This document shows positions 33,013-42,395 of a stretch of 50,057 nucleotides of DNA, piece by piece; the first letter of the stretch is position 1; each line of letters opens with the position of its first letter. The translations under genes and the position numbers were made by a program. Below the pieces are notes generated by a model that was given only the letters and a program-made list of their open reading frames with translations, was not told the origin of the DNA and made no database searches. The stretch is from NCBI GenBank assembly GCA_002314755.1, contig DCHC01000056.1:1-50057 (forward strand), given 5' to 3'. The DNA is from Faecalibacterium sp. UBA1762. GTDB taxonomy: Bacteria > Bacillota > Clostridia > Oscillospirales > Ruminococcaceae.

Positions 33013-33744
33013 TCAGCTGAGATCAATTAACAGTACAGTGGCATTATCCTGCTCCGGCTGGGCAAGAACCCGCTCTAACAGGCGGGGGGCAACCTCATAA
33101 AAAGGCGCTGTGTTGATGCATTGCACGATATCTTCCGTTGCCACCGCATTGGTCAGGCCGTCGGTGCAAAGCAGCAGCATATCCGTACGGGATACCTGAA
33201 ACTGAAAAAGATCCGGCTCGATATCCTTTTGGGCGCCCACTGCCTTGGTGATAACATTTTTAAAGGGATAATCCTCGGCCTCGGTTTGGTCAAGCAGCCC
33301 CTGATCCACCATATGCTGTACCACCGAATGGTCATGGGTAATCTGGGTGAGCTGATTGTCCCGCAAAAGGTACGCGCGGGAGTCCCCTATGCTGGCGACG
33401 GTACACAAATCTCCTTGCACCAGGGCGCAGACCATGGTGGTGCCCATGCCTTTATAATCGGCATGCTCCTGCCAATAGCCGTATACCGTTTTGTTGGCAT
33501 TTTGATACAATCGGCTTAAAAAAGCTTTCTGCTCCTTTGCAGTATGGGCAGTTTGGACAAATTCCATACAAGCGGCTTCCGTTTGGGCGATGGCAAGGGT
33601 ACTGGCGAGCTTGCCGCCGTTGACCCCGCCCATGCCGTCACATACCGCAGCCCAGCAGCTGCCGTCCGGCATGAGTGCCGCCCGGTAGTCATCTTGATTT
33701 TCTGTCCTGGTTTTCCCTGTTTCGGTTTTTGCAGACAGTTTCAT
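33013..33744 (-). CDS. prpC: PP2C-family protein phosphatase (PrpC/Stp type)
   Basis: A 243-residue metal-dependent phosphatase that reverses the action of the neighbouring kinase. PP2C motifs appear in order: RTENQDDYR (metal Asp), AAVCDGMGGVNGG, ASIGDSRAYL, MLLLCTDGLTNAV and EQDNATVLLI. I place the start at 33744 (MKLSAKTETG) because AAAGGA lies about 9 bases upstream; the frame is open farther, to 33858, but that would overlap the end of rlmN and lacks family similarity. Separated from prkC by 43 bases. Confidence 0.95.
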   Translation of the reverse strand: MKLSAKTETGKTRTENQDDYRAALMPDGSCWAAVCDGMGGVNGGKLASTLAIAQTEAACMEFVQTAHTAKEQKAFLSRLYQNANKTVYGYWQEHADYKGMGTTMVCALVQGDLCTVASIGDSRAYLLRDNQLTQITHDHSVVQHMVDQGLLDQTEAEDYPFKNVITKAVGAQKDIEPDLFQFQVSRTDMLLLCTDGLTNAVATEDIVQCINTAPFYEVAPRLLERVLAQPEQDNATVLLIDLS

Positions 33745-33769
33745 AAACTTTTTCCTTTTTGCAGTTTGC

Positions 33770-34807
33770 TTAGTGTTCTGTCTTTTGCATTTCTTCTCTG
33801 CGAAGCTGACCGCACGCAGCGCTGATATCCGTGCCCAAACGGCGACGGACAGTGGCATTGATGCCCCTGGCCTCTAATAACTTTTGAAAACGGAGAACGT
33901 TTTTTGCGTCACTGGCGGAATAGGGCGAACCGTCCACCGGATTGATGGGGATCAGATTGACATGTGCCCCCATCCCTTTGATCAGCTCTGCCAATTCGTC
34001 TGCCTGCTTTTCGGAATCGTTGACCCCTTTCACCATGGAATATTCAAAGCTGACGCGGCGACCGGTGGTATTCTGGTACCGCCTACACGCCGCGATCAGG
34101 TCTTCTACCGGGTAGGCATCGTTCACCGGCATCATACTGCTGCGCAGGGTATTGTTGGGCGCGTGCAGAGATACCGACAAGGTCAATTGCAGATTCTCCC
34201 GGGCCAGACGGTCAATCTGGGGCACTACGCCGCAGGTGGAAAGGCTGATATTTCGCATACCGATGCATAGCCCCTCCGGGCAGGAGATGATCCGCAGAAA
34301 GCTTAACACGTTTTCATAATTATCCAGCGGCTCGCCTATGCCCATCAGTACAATATGGGAAATGCGCTGCTGCGTATCCGCCTGGGCGGCGTACACCTCG
34401 GCGCAAATCTCCCCCGCTGTCAGGTTGCGCACCCGACCTGCCTGGGTGGAGGCGCAAAACCGGCAGCCCATCCGGCAACCCACCTGGGTGGAGATGCAGA
34501 CGGAAGCGCCGTATTCATAAAACATAACCACCGATTCTACGCAGTTGCCGTCTGACATCCGGAAAAGATATTTGACCGTCTTATCCTTGGAGACCTGCTT
34601 TCGCACCGGGGCAGCAAAATCAATCTGATAGTTTTCCTCCAACCAGGAAACCATGCTTTTGGGCAGATTGGTCATCTGAGAAAAAGCGGTAACCCGCCGG
34701 TTATGCAGCCACTGAAACAGTTGATCGGCCCGGTAAGCAGGGTAGCCCGCCTGTTTAAGCTCCTCTTTCAGCTGTTCCATGGGAAATGATGAAATGCTTT
34801 TCTTCAT
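33770..34807 (-). CDS. rlmN: 23S rRNA (adenine2503-C2)-methyltransferase / tRNA (A37) methyltransferase
   Basis: A radical-SAM enzyme that methylates C2 of A2503 in 23S rRNA and of A37 in some tRNAs. The 345 residues include the radical-SAM cluster motif CRMGCRFCAS (Cys-x3-Cys-x2-Cys). MGIGEPLDNYENV, LSVSLHAPNN and the C-terminal RRRLGTDISAACGQL, which carries the methyl-accepting cysteine, are also present. Those features separate RlmN from Cfr less than a tree would, but the operon place is that of rlmN. It starts 6 bases after the rsmB stop. Confidence 0.96.
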   Translation of the reverse strand: MKKSISSFPMEQLKEELKQAGYPAYRADQLFQWLHNRRVTAFSQMTNLPKSMVSWLEENYQIDFAAPVRKQVSKDKTVKYLFRMSDGNCVESVVMFYEYGASVCISTQVGCRMGCRFCASTQAGRVRNLTAGEICAEVYAAQADTQQRISHIVLMGIGEPLDNYENVLSFLRIISCPEGLCIGMRNISLSTCGVVPQIDRLARENLQLTLSVSLHAPNNTLRSSMMPVNDAYPVEDLIAACRRYQNTTGRRVSFEYSMVKGVNDSEKQADELAELIKGMGAHVNLIPINPVDGSPYSASDAKNVLRFQKLLEARGINATVRRRLGTDISAACGQLRREEMQKTEH

Positions 34808-34813
34808 AGTATA

Positions 34814-36121
34814 TCACACTTTTATTAGTTTGGCTATAAAAAAGCCGTCGTTTTTACCGTTTTCCGGTAACAAAGTAAGGGTATTGTCTCGCTTGATACA
34901 GGTAAACTGCGGCAGAGAAAGCTCCACAGGGGTGTAATCGGTGTGGGCGGCAAGAAAACGGCTGACCACACCGATGTTTTCTGCAGGGTCAAGACTGCAG
35001 GTGGAATAGATCAGCCTGCCGCCGGGTTTAGGGTAGCGGGCGGCATTTTCCAAAATGGCAAGCTGCGTGCGTACCAGGGCCTCCCGTGTTTCATCGATAT
35101 TTTTAAACCGGATGTCCGGCTTTTTGGAAAGCGTGCCGGTACCCGAGCAGGGCACGTCGCACAAAACCGCGTCCGCGCCTGCCAATGCCGGTTCAAAGAC
35201 AGTGGCGTCCCCTCGACAGATCTCCGCGTTGGTCACACCGCACCGCTGCAGCTGCTTTTCAATCAGTGGCAGACGCGCCGGTTGCAGCTCCCGGCAGAAT
35301 AACTTTCCCTTGCCCTGCATGGCGTAAGCCATGGTCAGGCTTTTTCCGCCAGGGGCGCAGCAGAGATCCAGCACCTTTTCGCCGGGCTTTGCCACCACCG
35401 CGTTCGCAGCTGCCTGGCTGGCCAGCCCCTGGATATGAAATAGCCCCCCGACAAAGGCCGGAGTGTGCAGAAAATCACCGTTTAAGATACGAAGCGCGCC
35501 GGAATAGCCGCATTCCTCGGCCTCGACCCCCTGCTGCTTGAGCTGCCGACACAGTTCATCCGGGGTGACGCGCAGGGTGTTCACCCGGATAAAGACAGGG
35601 CAAGCACCGGAAAATTCTGACAGAATGGCTTCCGCCTTTTGGGGATACGCCTGACAAAGCATAGCGACAATGGAGGGAGAAGCGTTATAAGATACCGAAA
35701 GACGGTCAATTTCATCTGTAAAGGTTAAAAGCTTCTCATCTGCAACAGCCGCTTTGCGCAGCACGGCGTTGACCATACCTGCGGCAGAGCTTTTGCCGCA
35801 TTTACGGGTAAGCTCTACTGCGGCATTAACCGCTGCGTAAACCGGCACACTATCCAAATACCGGCACTGATACAGCCCGCAGCGCAAGATAGCGCGAACG
35901 GAGGAATCCAGCTTTTGCACCGGCTTTTTCAGATACAGGTTCAGCAGTGCGTCCAGTGTGTACTGTTTTTCCAGCGTGCCGTACACCAGCACGCTGACAA
36001 ACTGCTTATCCCGCGCATCCAGCGGGCATTTATCCAAAGCGCTTTTTAGCAGTAGGTTGGCGTAGCCGTTTTCTTCGCTTCGCTGCAAAAGCTGCACCGC
36101 AAGCCTGCGTGGTTGATCCAT
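34814..36121 (-). CDS. rsmB: 16S rRNA (cytosine967-C5)-methyltransferase
   Basis: The enzyme methylates C967 of 16S rRNA. An N-terminal NusB-like RNA-binding domain (residues 1-130, RRLAVQLLQRSEE, SVRAILRCGLYQC) is followed by a Rossmann methyltransferase domain with VLDLCCAPGGKS. The two catalytic cysteines lie in CDVPCSGTGTL and STCSLDPAEN. At 435 residues the length is standard. It lies between fmt (22-base gap) and rlmN. Confidence 0.96.
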   Translation of the reverse strand: MDQPRRLAVQLLQRSEENGYANLLLKSALDKCPLDARDKQFVSVLVYGTLEKQYTLDALLNLYLKKPVQKLDSSVRAILRCGLYQCRYLDSVPVYAAVNAAVELTRKCGKSSAAGMVNAVLRKAAVADEKLLTFTDEIDRLSVSYNASPSIVAMLCQAYPQKAEAILSEFSGACPVFIRVNTLRVTPDELCRQLKQQGVEAEECGYSGALRILNGDFLHTPAFVGGLFHIQGLASQAAANAVVAKPGEKVLDLCCAPGGKSLTMAYAMQGKGKLFCRELQPARLPLIEKQLQRCGVTNAEICRGDATVFEPALAGADAVLCDVPCSGTGTLSKKPDIRFKNIDETREALVRTQLAILENAARYPKPGGRLIYSTCSLDPAENIGVVSRFLAAHTDYTPVELSLPQFTCIKRDNTLTLLPENGKNDGFFIAKLIKV

Positions 36122-36143
36122 AAAAGCTGCCCCTTATCCCCTG

Positions 36144-37061
36144 TCACTGTATTTTATCCCCAACGGCAAACCGCCTGCCCATTGCCCAAACCTCGCCGGA
36201 CATGGGGCGGCTGCCCTCGGGCACCACTTCCTCTAAGCATAGGGCGCCCGTTCCGCAGCCGATGATGAGCGGCTTTAAGCTGAGAATCTGCCCCGGCTGG
36301 CCGGAGAGTTCGGTTTTGACGGTGCGCAGCACCTTAATGCGTTTGCCCTCAAAAATAAAGCTTGCCACCGGCCAGGGGTTCAGCCCACGCACCTGATTAT
36401 GCAGCTTTTCCGCATCCCCTTCAAAGCTCAGCTCTGACATTTCCTTGGTCAAAGGGGGCGCGATGGTCGCCTTATCGTGCTGCTGCGGGGTGTAGGTCGC
36501 CGAACCGTCGGCAACCGTCAGCACCGTCTCGCAAAGCACTTGTGCGCCCAGTGTGCTGATACGGTCAAACAGTTCTCCGCTGGTCTCGTTTTCTCCGATA
36601 TCCACCGGCTGAACCCGGATGATATCGCCAGTATCCATTCCCTCATCCAGTCGCATAATGGTAACGCCGGTCTGTGGATCCCCGTTGAGAACCGCCCACT
36701 GGATGGGCGCTGCACCCCGGTATTTGGGCAGCAGCGAAACATGCAGATTGACGCAGCCGTGTACCGGAATATCCAGTACGGATTTTGGCAGCAGCCTGCC
36801 ATAGGCAACAACCACAATCAGCTCTGGCGCAAGGTCACGAATTATGCCGTCACAGCAGCCGTCCCGGAGTGTCTTGGGCTGAAATACGGGGATATTGTGT
36901 TGCAACGCCAACTGCTTGACCGGCGGCGCGGTCAATACCTGTTTGCGACCGACCGGTTTATCCTCACGGGTAAATACACCGCAGATCTCATGCCCTGCGG
37001 CGACGAGCGCCTGCAGGGATTCCGCGGCGATATCGGGGGTTCCCATAAATAAAATACGCAT
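36144..37061 (-). CDS. fmt: Methionyl-tRNA formyltransferase
   Basis: Formylates initiator Met-tRNA using 10-formyltetrahydrofolate. The 305 residues start MRILFMGTPDIAAES, and the folate-binding and catalytic region HVSLLPKYRGAAPIQWAV supplies the catalytic His and Asp, with the Asp in GMDTGD. The C-terminal tRNA-binding domain carries LHNQVRGLNPWP. It starts 21 bases after def, so the enzymes that add and remove the formyl group are made together. Confidence 0.97.
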   Translation of the reverse strand: MRILFMGTPDIAAESLQALVAAGHEICGVFTREDKPVGRKQVLTAPPVKQLALQHNIPVFQPKTLRDGCCDGIIRDLAPELIVVVAYGRLLPKSVLDIPVHGCVNLHVSLLPKYRGAAPIQWAVLNGDPQTGVTIMRLDEGMDTGDIIRVQPVDIGENETSGELFDRISTLGAQVLCETVLTVADGSATYTPQQHDKATIAPPLTKEMSELSFEGDAEKLHNQVRGLNPWPVASFIFEGKRIKVLRTVKTELSGQPGQILSLKPLIIGCGTGALCLEEVVPEGSRPMSGEVWAMGRRFAVGDKIQ

Positions 37062-37082
37062 GGTCTATTCCTTTACAGCCTG

Positions 37083-37583
37083 TTATTCCTCGTCATCGGT
37101 CAGGGTCTCAGCCAGATCCACAATGGTAGTGCCGTCCAGATGGTTGCACTCGTGGCAGACACACCGGGCGTTGATGCCGTGCACAGTGCGGGTATACCAT
37201 GCGCCGGTTCGATCCTGCGCTTTAAAGGTGACGGTGGTGGGACGGGTGATCTCCGCGCTTTTACCGGGGAAGGACAGACACCCTTCGCAGCCGGTCTCCT
37301 CCCCTTTGGCAGAAAGAATCTCGGGATTGATCAGCTCTAAAAATTCCCCTATGGGATGACCGTCCTCATCCTCCTTCATATTTTCAGGGTCGATCTCCAG
37401 CACAATGCATAGGCGGCGCAGATAGCCCACCTGGGGGCCGGCCAGCCCCAAACCGTCCGCCTTGACCAGTGTTTCCTTCATATCATCCAACAAGGTTGCC
37501 AGACGCTCATCAAAAACAGTGACCGGACGGCAAACCTTTTTTAAAATAGGGTCACCGTCAATGACAATGGTGCGAAGTGCCAT
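37083..37583 (-). CDS. def: Peptide deformylase
   Basis: A 166-residue metalloenzyme that removes the formyl group from new proteins. Motif 1 is GLAGPQVG (46-53; the usual second Ala is Gly). Motif 2 is EGCLS (100-104) with the metal-binding Cys, and motif 3 is HECNH (144-148) with two metal-binding His and the catalytic Glu. An acidic insertion around residues 63-78 (DPENMKEDEDG) lies before motif 2. It is placed between priA and fmt as in Bacillus. Confidence 0.95.
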   Translation of the reverse strand: MALRTIVIDGDPILKKVCRPVTVFDERLATLLDDMKETLVKADGLGLAGPQVGYLRRLCIVLEIDPENMKEDEDGHPIGEFLELINPEILSAKGEETGCEGCLSFPGKSAEITRPTTVTFKAQDRTGAWYTRTVHGINARCVCHECNHLDGTTIVDLAETLTDDEE

Positions 37584-37616
37584 AGGGAAAATCCTCTCTT
37601 TCAGCTTATATATTCT

Positions 37617-39881
37617 TTAAACTTCATCGGAATGAAAATCAAAACTAAGGGAAACACGCCCCGCAACGGGCAGCTTAAAATATTCTGAAGCGACCTGCCA
37701 AAGCAGGGTGCGGAACCGGTTGTCGTTTCGGCATTTGAGGGTCAGCTTGTAGCGGTACTTGTTGTTTACCATCAGCACGTGATAGGCAGAAGGACCGATA
37801 ATCCGCAGCGGAATATCCGCAAATCGACCTGCCTGCTGCTGCAAAAGGGAGCTGAACTGTCCGGCGGCGGCAAGTGCCGCGGCCTCGGTATCCGCTTGAA
37901 ACCCGATCATGCATAAATTGCAAAAGGGCGGGTAGAGGTTCATCTTGCGAAAAGCAATCTCTTGCTGATAAAAGCTGGGGTAATCCTGCTTTGCGGCAAG
38001 CTCTAAGATGGGGTGGGAAGGATCCACCGTCTGGATGAGGGCCTGCCCCTGCGTGCCCGCCCGACCGGAGCGGCCCACCACCTGTGTAACCAGGGCAAAA
38101 ACCTGTTCAAAAGCGCGGTAGCTCTGGTTCAGCAGCAGGGTATCCACCCCGATTACGCCCACCAGCTCTACATCGGCAAAATCCAACCCCTTGGCAACCA
38201 TCTGGGTGCCAACCAGAATATCGTATTTCCGATCGGCAAAATCCGCCAGCATCTGCCGGTGTGAATCTTTTTTGCCGGTGGTGTCCTGATCCATCCGCAG
38301 AACCCGGGCGGCGGGGAACTTTTCCGCCAGCTCCTCCTCAATCCACTGGGTGCCGAAGCCGGTGTACCGCAGCTCACCCCCGCATTCCGGGCAAGCGGCG
38401 GGCGGGGGTGAAACCGTTTCGCCGCAGTGATGACACATTAGCTTGGACTGGGATTTATGGTAGACCAGCGGTACGCTGCACCGTGAGCATTTTAGTACAG
38501 ACGTACACTTTTTACAGATGCCCACCGTCTGGTAACCCCTGCGATTCATGAGCAGTATGACCTGTTTTGAACGGGAGAGTACGTCGTTGATGGCATCCGT
38601 TAAAGGATAACTGATCTGTCCCACATTGCCCTTTGCCAGCTCTTCACGGGTATCGATCATGGTGACCTGGGGCAACGGGGTGTTTCCGTATCTGTGACAC
38701 AGCTCAAACAGACGGTATTTTCCGTTTTTTGCCGCGTAATAGCTTTCTAAAGAAGGGGTCGCACTGGCAAACAGCAGCAAGGCGTTTGCCTGCACAATGC
38801 GAAATTTTGCCACATCATGGGCGGAATAGCGGGGGGAATTCTCCGATCGGTAGGTATGCTCCTGCTCTTCGTCCATGATAATCAGCCCCAATTGGGGCAA
38901 CGGCGCAAACACCGCACTGCGGGTACCCACCACGATATCCACATCACCGTTTTGAATCTGCTGCCATTGCAGCAGCCGCTCGGTGTGGTTCAGAGCGGAG
39001 TGCTGTACCGCCACCCGGTCGCCAAACCTGCCCTGAATGCGGCGGATCATCTGTGGGGTCAGGCTAATTTCTGGCACAAGAACGATGGCCTGTTTGCCGA
39101 GTAAAACCACCTTTTCCAACAGTCTCATAAAGACCAGGGTCTTACCGCTGGAGGTCACGCCGTGTAAAAGGGCAACCTGTGGTGCTCCCTGCTGCAGCAT
39201 TTCGGTAAGTCCGTCTGCAACCGACTGCTGCTCTGCAGAAAGGCAGATGGGCCGGCTGCTGACCGGCTGACTGTACAGCTCCAGCGTGCGATCACGCAGC
39301 TCTAAGCGTATGACGCCCCGGCTGCAAAGGGTCTCCAGCACCGATGGGGTGATATGGCACCCCTCCAGCAGGGCTTCCTCCGGGGCGGCATCCACCTGCT
39401 GCAGTTTTTCCAGCACCGCCTTTTGCTTTTCGTTCCAGCGGCAGCTCAGGTTGCCTGGCTCCAGGTCGGTGCGCAGGTACCATTTTTGCGTATGGCGCAC
39501 AAGTTGCTTTTGCAGCCTTGGTCCATCCGCCGTCTTGACCGCCTTGTACAATGCTCCATAGGGAATGACCGCCTTTACCGCCTCATAATAGCTGCAAAAG
39601 GTACGCTTTTTTAAAAAATCAACCAGCTTGAGCAGCTCCGGGGTTAGGGCGGCCTTTTCGGGGGCGACATCAAAAATAGTTTTGTATTTGGGGGGCAGCT
39701 GCTCCGTCTGCTCCCGGGCAAGCACCACCCCCATTCGGGGGGCGTTACCTTTGCCAAAGGGAACCAAAACCATGCTTCCCGGCCGCACCGAGGCTTGCAA
39801 ACTATCGGGCACGGCATAGGTATAACATTTGTCGTAGGTGATAGCGGCTTCGCTGACTGCTACCTGTACCGTATCGTTCAT
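37617..39881 (-). CDS. priA: Primosomal protein N' (replication restart helicase)
   Basis: A 754-residue superfamily-2 helicase that reloads the replisome at stalled forks. The N-terminal 3'-DNA-binding region starts NDTVQVAVSEAAITYDKCYTY. The helicase core has Walker A GVTSSGKT and Walker B MDEEQEH, then SATPSLESYYA. Two zinc-binding sites lie in the middle (CKKCTSVLKCSRC and CHHCGE...CPECGG). A C-terminal helicase domain with GTQMVAKGLDF and VVGRSGRAG follows. The start at 39881 is the first ATG matching PriA proteins, behind AAAGGAAAGG. Only 52 bases separate it from gmk; rpoZ and coaBC, often located there, are absent. Confidence 0.96.
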   Translation of the reverse strand: MNDTVQVAVSEAAITYDKCYTYAVPDSLQASVRPGSMVLVPFGKGNAPRMGVVLAREQTEQLPPKYKTIFDVAPEKAALTPELLKLVDFLKKRTFCSYYEAVKAVIPYGALYKAVKTADGPRLQKQLVRHTQKWYLRTDLEPGNLSCRWNEKQKAVLEKLQQVDAAPEEALLEGCHITPSVLETLCSRGVIRLELRDRTLELYSQPVSSRPICLSAEQQSVADGLTEMLQQGAPQVALLHGVTSSGKTLVFMRLLEKVVLLGKQAIVLVPEISLTPQMIRRIQGRFGDRVAVQHSALNHTERLLQWQQIQNGDVDIVVGTRSAVFAPLPQLGLIIMDEEQEHTYRSENSPRYSAHDVAKFRIVQANALLLFASATPSLESYYAAKNGKYRLFELCHRYGNTPLPQVTMIDTREELAKGNVGQISYPLTDAINDVLSRSKQVILLMNRRGYQTVGICKKCTSVLKCSRCSVPLVYHKSQSKLMCHHCGETVSPPPAACPECGGELRYTGFGTQWIEEELAEKFPAARVLRMDQDTTGKKDSHRQMLADFADRKYDILVGTQMVAKGLDFADVELVGVIGVDTLLLNQSYRAFEQVFALVTQVVGRSGRAGTQGQALIQTVDPSHPILELAAKQDYPSFYQQEIAFRKMNLYPPFCNLCMIGFQADTEAAALAAAGQFSSLLQQQAGRFADIPLRIIGPSAYHVLMVNNKYRYKLTLKCRNDNRFRTLLWQVASEYFKLPVAGRVSLSFDFHSDEV

Positions 39882-39933
39882 CTTGCCGCCTTTCCTTTGT
39901 GTGTTGCTCTGCTTTTTCTTTCTGCGGAATGAC

Positions 39934-40503
39934 TTAGCAGTCCGCCTGCCTGTCAGATAATATCCGGTACAGCTGCCGGGCACAGGTATCCAGGTCATCG
40001 TTAACCAGGGTGTAATCATACCGATCTGCGTAAACGAGCTCTTCTTTTGCCCGTGTCAACCGTTTTTGGATAGACTCCTCGCTATCGGTTCCGCGGCTGC
40101 GCAGACGGTTTTCCAGTGCTTCAAAGCTGGCGGGCTTTAAAAAGACGGTGGTGCATTCCGGGTACATCTTTTTAATGTTTTCGCCGCCCTCCACCTCAAT
40201 CACCAACACAACGGTGGTGCTTTTATCTATCCGCTTTTCCACCTCGGCACGGGGGGTACCGTAGTAGTTTCCGCAGTAACAGGTATGCTCCAAAATTTCG
40301 TTACGGGCAATCATATCCTGAAACTGGGCAACAGACATATAATAGTAATCAATCCCCTCCTGCTCACCGTCGCGCATTTCCCGGGTGGTGGCGGAGACAG
40401 AAACCTCAATATTGCCGTAAAGCTCCTTCATACGGCGGGTGACGGTATCCTTGCCGCAGCCGGAGGGCCCGGACAGTACAAGCAGGTAACGCTGTTTATT
40501 CAT
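39934..40503 (-). CDS. gmk: Guanylate kinase
   Basis: Phosphorylates GMP to GDP. The 189 residues have the P-loop LSGPSGCGKDTV (Asp in place of the usual Ser after the lysine, seen in some Firmicutes). The GMP-binding ATTREMRDGEQEGIDYYY, and the lid region with RLRSRGTDSEE and RAKEE, are also present. The start at 40503 lies 8 bases inside remA, behind GAGGAAG, so remA and gmk are coupled. Confidence 0.96.
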   Translation of the reverse strand: MNKQRYLLVLSGPSGCGKDTVTRRMKELYGNIEVSVSATTREMRDGEQEGIDYYYMSVAQFQDMIARNEILEHTCYCGNYYGTPRAEVEKRIDKSTTVVLVIEVEGGENIKKMYPECTTVFLKPASFEALENRLRSRGTDSEESIQKRLTRAKEELVYADRYDYTLVNDDLDTCARQLYRILSDRQADC

Positions 40504-40774
40504 CAATGACTTCCTCCTCATCCAGCTCGACAGATTCACTGGCATCCGACAGACGGTTCGCCACAGTCTCCGGCTGAATGGCGCTTAGCACAACATGGTC
40601 AGAATCCATCATGATCACTGCACGGGTGCGGCGCCCGTAGGTCGCGTCGATCAGGGTACCCTTATCCCGCGCCTCCTGAATAATACGCTTAATGGGTGCG
40701 CTTTCGGGACTGACAATGGCGATCAGCCGACTGGCGGATACCATGTTACCAAAGCCGATATTGATCAGTTTCAT
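40496..40774 (-). CDS. remA: RemA/RemB-like extracellular-matrix regulatory protein (DUF370)
   Basis: A 92-residue DNA-binding regulator of the RemA family. It begins MKLINIGFGNMVSASRLIAI and continues IKRIIQEARDKGTLIDATYGRRTRAV, the conserved DUF370 core; the C-terminus is acidic. In Bacillus RemA activates biofilm matrix and osmoprotection genes. The start at 40774 is preceded by GGTGGA at 7 bases; a GTG at 40786 is less likely. The place between yicC and gmk is conserved with Bacillus. Here a sugar transferase gene leads the operon. Confidence 0.94.
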   Translation of the reverse strand: MKLINIGFGNMVSASRLIAIVSPESAPIKRIIQEARDKGTLIDATYGRRTRAVIMMDSDHVVLSAIQPETVANRLSDASESVELDEEEVIDE

Positions 40775-40807
40775 TTCACATTCCACCCTTTCCTGTAATT
40801 GTGCCGG

Positions 40808-41686
40808 TTACTCTAAATTTTGTATCTGTTCCCGGATTTTTTCAATTTCCGCTTTCATATCCACCACCAGACGGGTGATTTCGATATCCTGACACTTGGA
40901 GCCAATGGTGTTGGTCTCTCTGTTTAGCTCCTGGGTGAGAAAATCCAGCTTGCGGCCAACAGGACCGCCCTCGGCAAGAATCTCCCGATACTGCCGGATA
41001 TGGCTGCGCAGCCGGACCGTCTCTTCATCCACCGCAGTTTTATCGGCAAAGATGGCAGCCTCGGTTAAAATGCGGGCCTCATCGATGTTTTTATCTTCCA
41101 GCAGAAGCCTCAGCCTGGCATACAGCTTATCCCGGTATTTCTCCATACGGTCGGCACTGCCTTGCTCTACCCTGCCCACGGCTTTTTCCAAAAAATCCAG
41201 GCGGGAGAGGATGTCCTCCTCCATCTTTTCGCCTTCGGTGCCCCGCATGGCGATAAAGCTGTCTACCGCGGCGCTCACCACCTGCAGAATATCCGTTTTC
41301 AGCAGCTCTTCGTCGGTTTCGGCAGGTACCGCTGTCAGAATATCCGGAAAACGCAGCAGGGTGCTGACCGTGACATCGTCCCGCAGGGAAAGGGCTTCTG
41401 ACAGGCTGCGGACAGCCTTTAAGTAGCTTTTGGCCAGAGGCACATCAGCCGAAACGGTCTGATCCTGCCCCTCCAGATCGCGAATCTGCAGCCCCAGCTC
41501 TACCTTACCCCGGGAGACACGCTCATTGACTGCTTTTTTGATGCTCTCGTCAAAGGCGGAAAATGCCCGGGGCATACGGGCAGAATACTCAAAATACCGG
41601 TTGTTTACGCTACGCAGCTCTACGCTGATGCTTCTGCCATGCAGCACCTGCTCATTTCTACCGTAGCCTGTCATACTTAAAACCAT
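40808..41686 (-). CDS. yicC: YicC-family endoribonuclease
   Basis: A 292-residue YicC/YloC protein. The N-terminal VLSMTGYGRNE, then SVNNRYFEYSARMPRAF, and the C-terminal GGPVGRKLDFLTQELNRETNTIGSKCQD are family hallmarks. YicC proteins are reported to be endoribonucleases affecting small-RNA stability. The start is 4 bases after the sugar transferase stop, so both belong to one transcript that leads into remA. Confidence 0.93.
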   Translation of the reverse strand: MVLSMTGYGRNEQVLHGRSISVELRSVNNRYFEYSARMPRAFSAFDESIKKAVNERVSRGKVELGLQIRDLEGQDQTVSADVPLAKSYLKAVRSLSEALSLRDDVTVSTLLRFPDILTAVPAETDEELLKTDILQVVSAAVDSFIAMRGTEGEKMEEDILSRLDFLEKAVGRVEQGSADRMEKYRDKLYARLRLLLEDKNIDEARILTEAAIFADKTAVDEETVRLRSHIRQYREILAEGGPVGRKLDFLTQELNRETNTIGSKCQDIEITRLVVDMKAEIEKIREQIQNLE

Positions 41687-41690
41687 TGTA

Positions 41691-42299
41691 TTATTCTCCT
41701 TTTTTCCCAGATTGCTGCTCGCCTTCTACCACACCGTCGGCACGCAACACGCCGAAAAATGTTCTGAAAAGAATGACAATATCTCCCATAAGGGTGATTC
41801 TTTTTGCGTACTCCCCGTCAAATTTTGCCTTGACGGCAATGGGCAGCTCATCTCTGCCGCTGACCTGCGCAAGGCCGGTCAGACCCGGCACCACATCGTT
41901 TGCGCCGTACACATCCCGCTGGGCAATCAGATCCAACTGATTCCACAGTGCCGGCCGCGGGCCCACAAAACTCATCTGCCCGGCAAGAATATTGAACAGC
42001 TGGGGCAGCTCATCCAGGCTGCTGCGCCGTAAAAAGTGACCTGCCTTTGTGATGCGCGCATCGGCATTTTGCAGCTGATGGGTGGGCACATCCCTGGGGG
42101 TATCGGCATACATGGTGCGAAACTTTAAAATTTTAAAGGTCGACTTTCCCTTGCCGATCCGTTTTTGCCGAAAAAAGACCGGCCCGGCGGAATCCGCTTT
42201 GATCCATATGGCCAGAACCAGCATGAACGGTGAGATGATTACAATTGCCAAAGAGGCGCACAGAATATCCAAAAAACGCTTGAAAAACCGTGAATACAT
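41691..42299 (-). CDS. Bacterial sugar transferase (undecaprenyl-phosphate sugar phosphotransferase)
   Basis: A 202-residue monotopic membrane enzyme that transfers a sugar phosphate onto undecaprenyl phosphate to begin a glycan repeat. An N-terminal hydrophobic hairpin (about residues 8-32, LDILCASLAIVIISPFMLVLAI) is followed by the phosphoglycosyltransferase core: GPVFFRQKRIGKGKSTFKILKFRTM, RRSSLDELPQLFNIL with the catalytic Asp-Glu pair, and SFVGPRP. The start at 42299 lies behind GGGAGAAAG; the frame is open to 42458 but the extra part is AT-rich promoter DNA. It heads the operon containing yicC, remA and the translation genes. Confidence 0.92.
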   Translation of the reverse strand: MYSRFFKRFLDILCASLAIVIISPFMLVLAIWIKADSAGPVFFRQKRIGKGKSTFKILKFRTMYADTPRDVPTHQLQNADARITKAGHFLRRSSLDELPQLFNILAGQMSFVGPRPALWNQLDLIAQRDVYGANDVVPGLTGLAQVSGRDELPIAVKAKFDGEYAKRITLMGDIVILFRTFFGVLRADGVVEGEQQSGKKGE

Positions 42300-42395
42300 C
42301 GCTTCTTTCTCCCTAACTGTTATTGCTGTTTTCTCCATAATACATGAAATTACGCAAAATATCACAGCCGCTCGCCGTATTTTACAGACAAAAAC

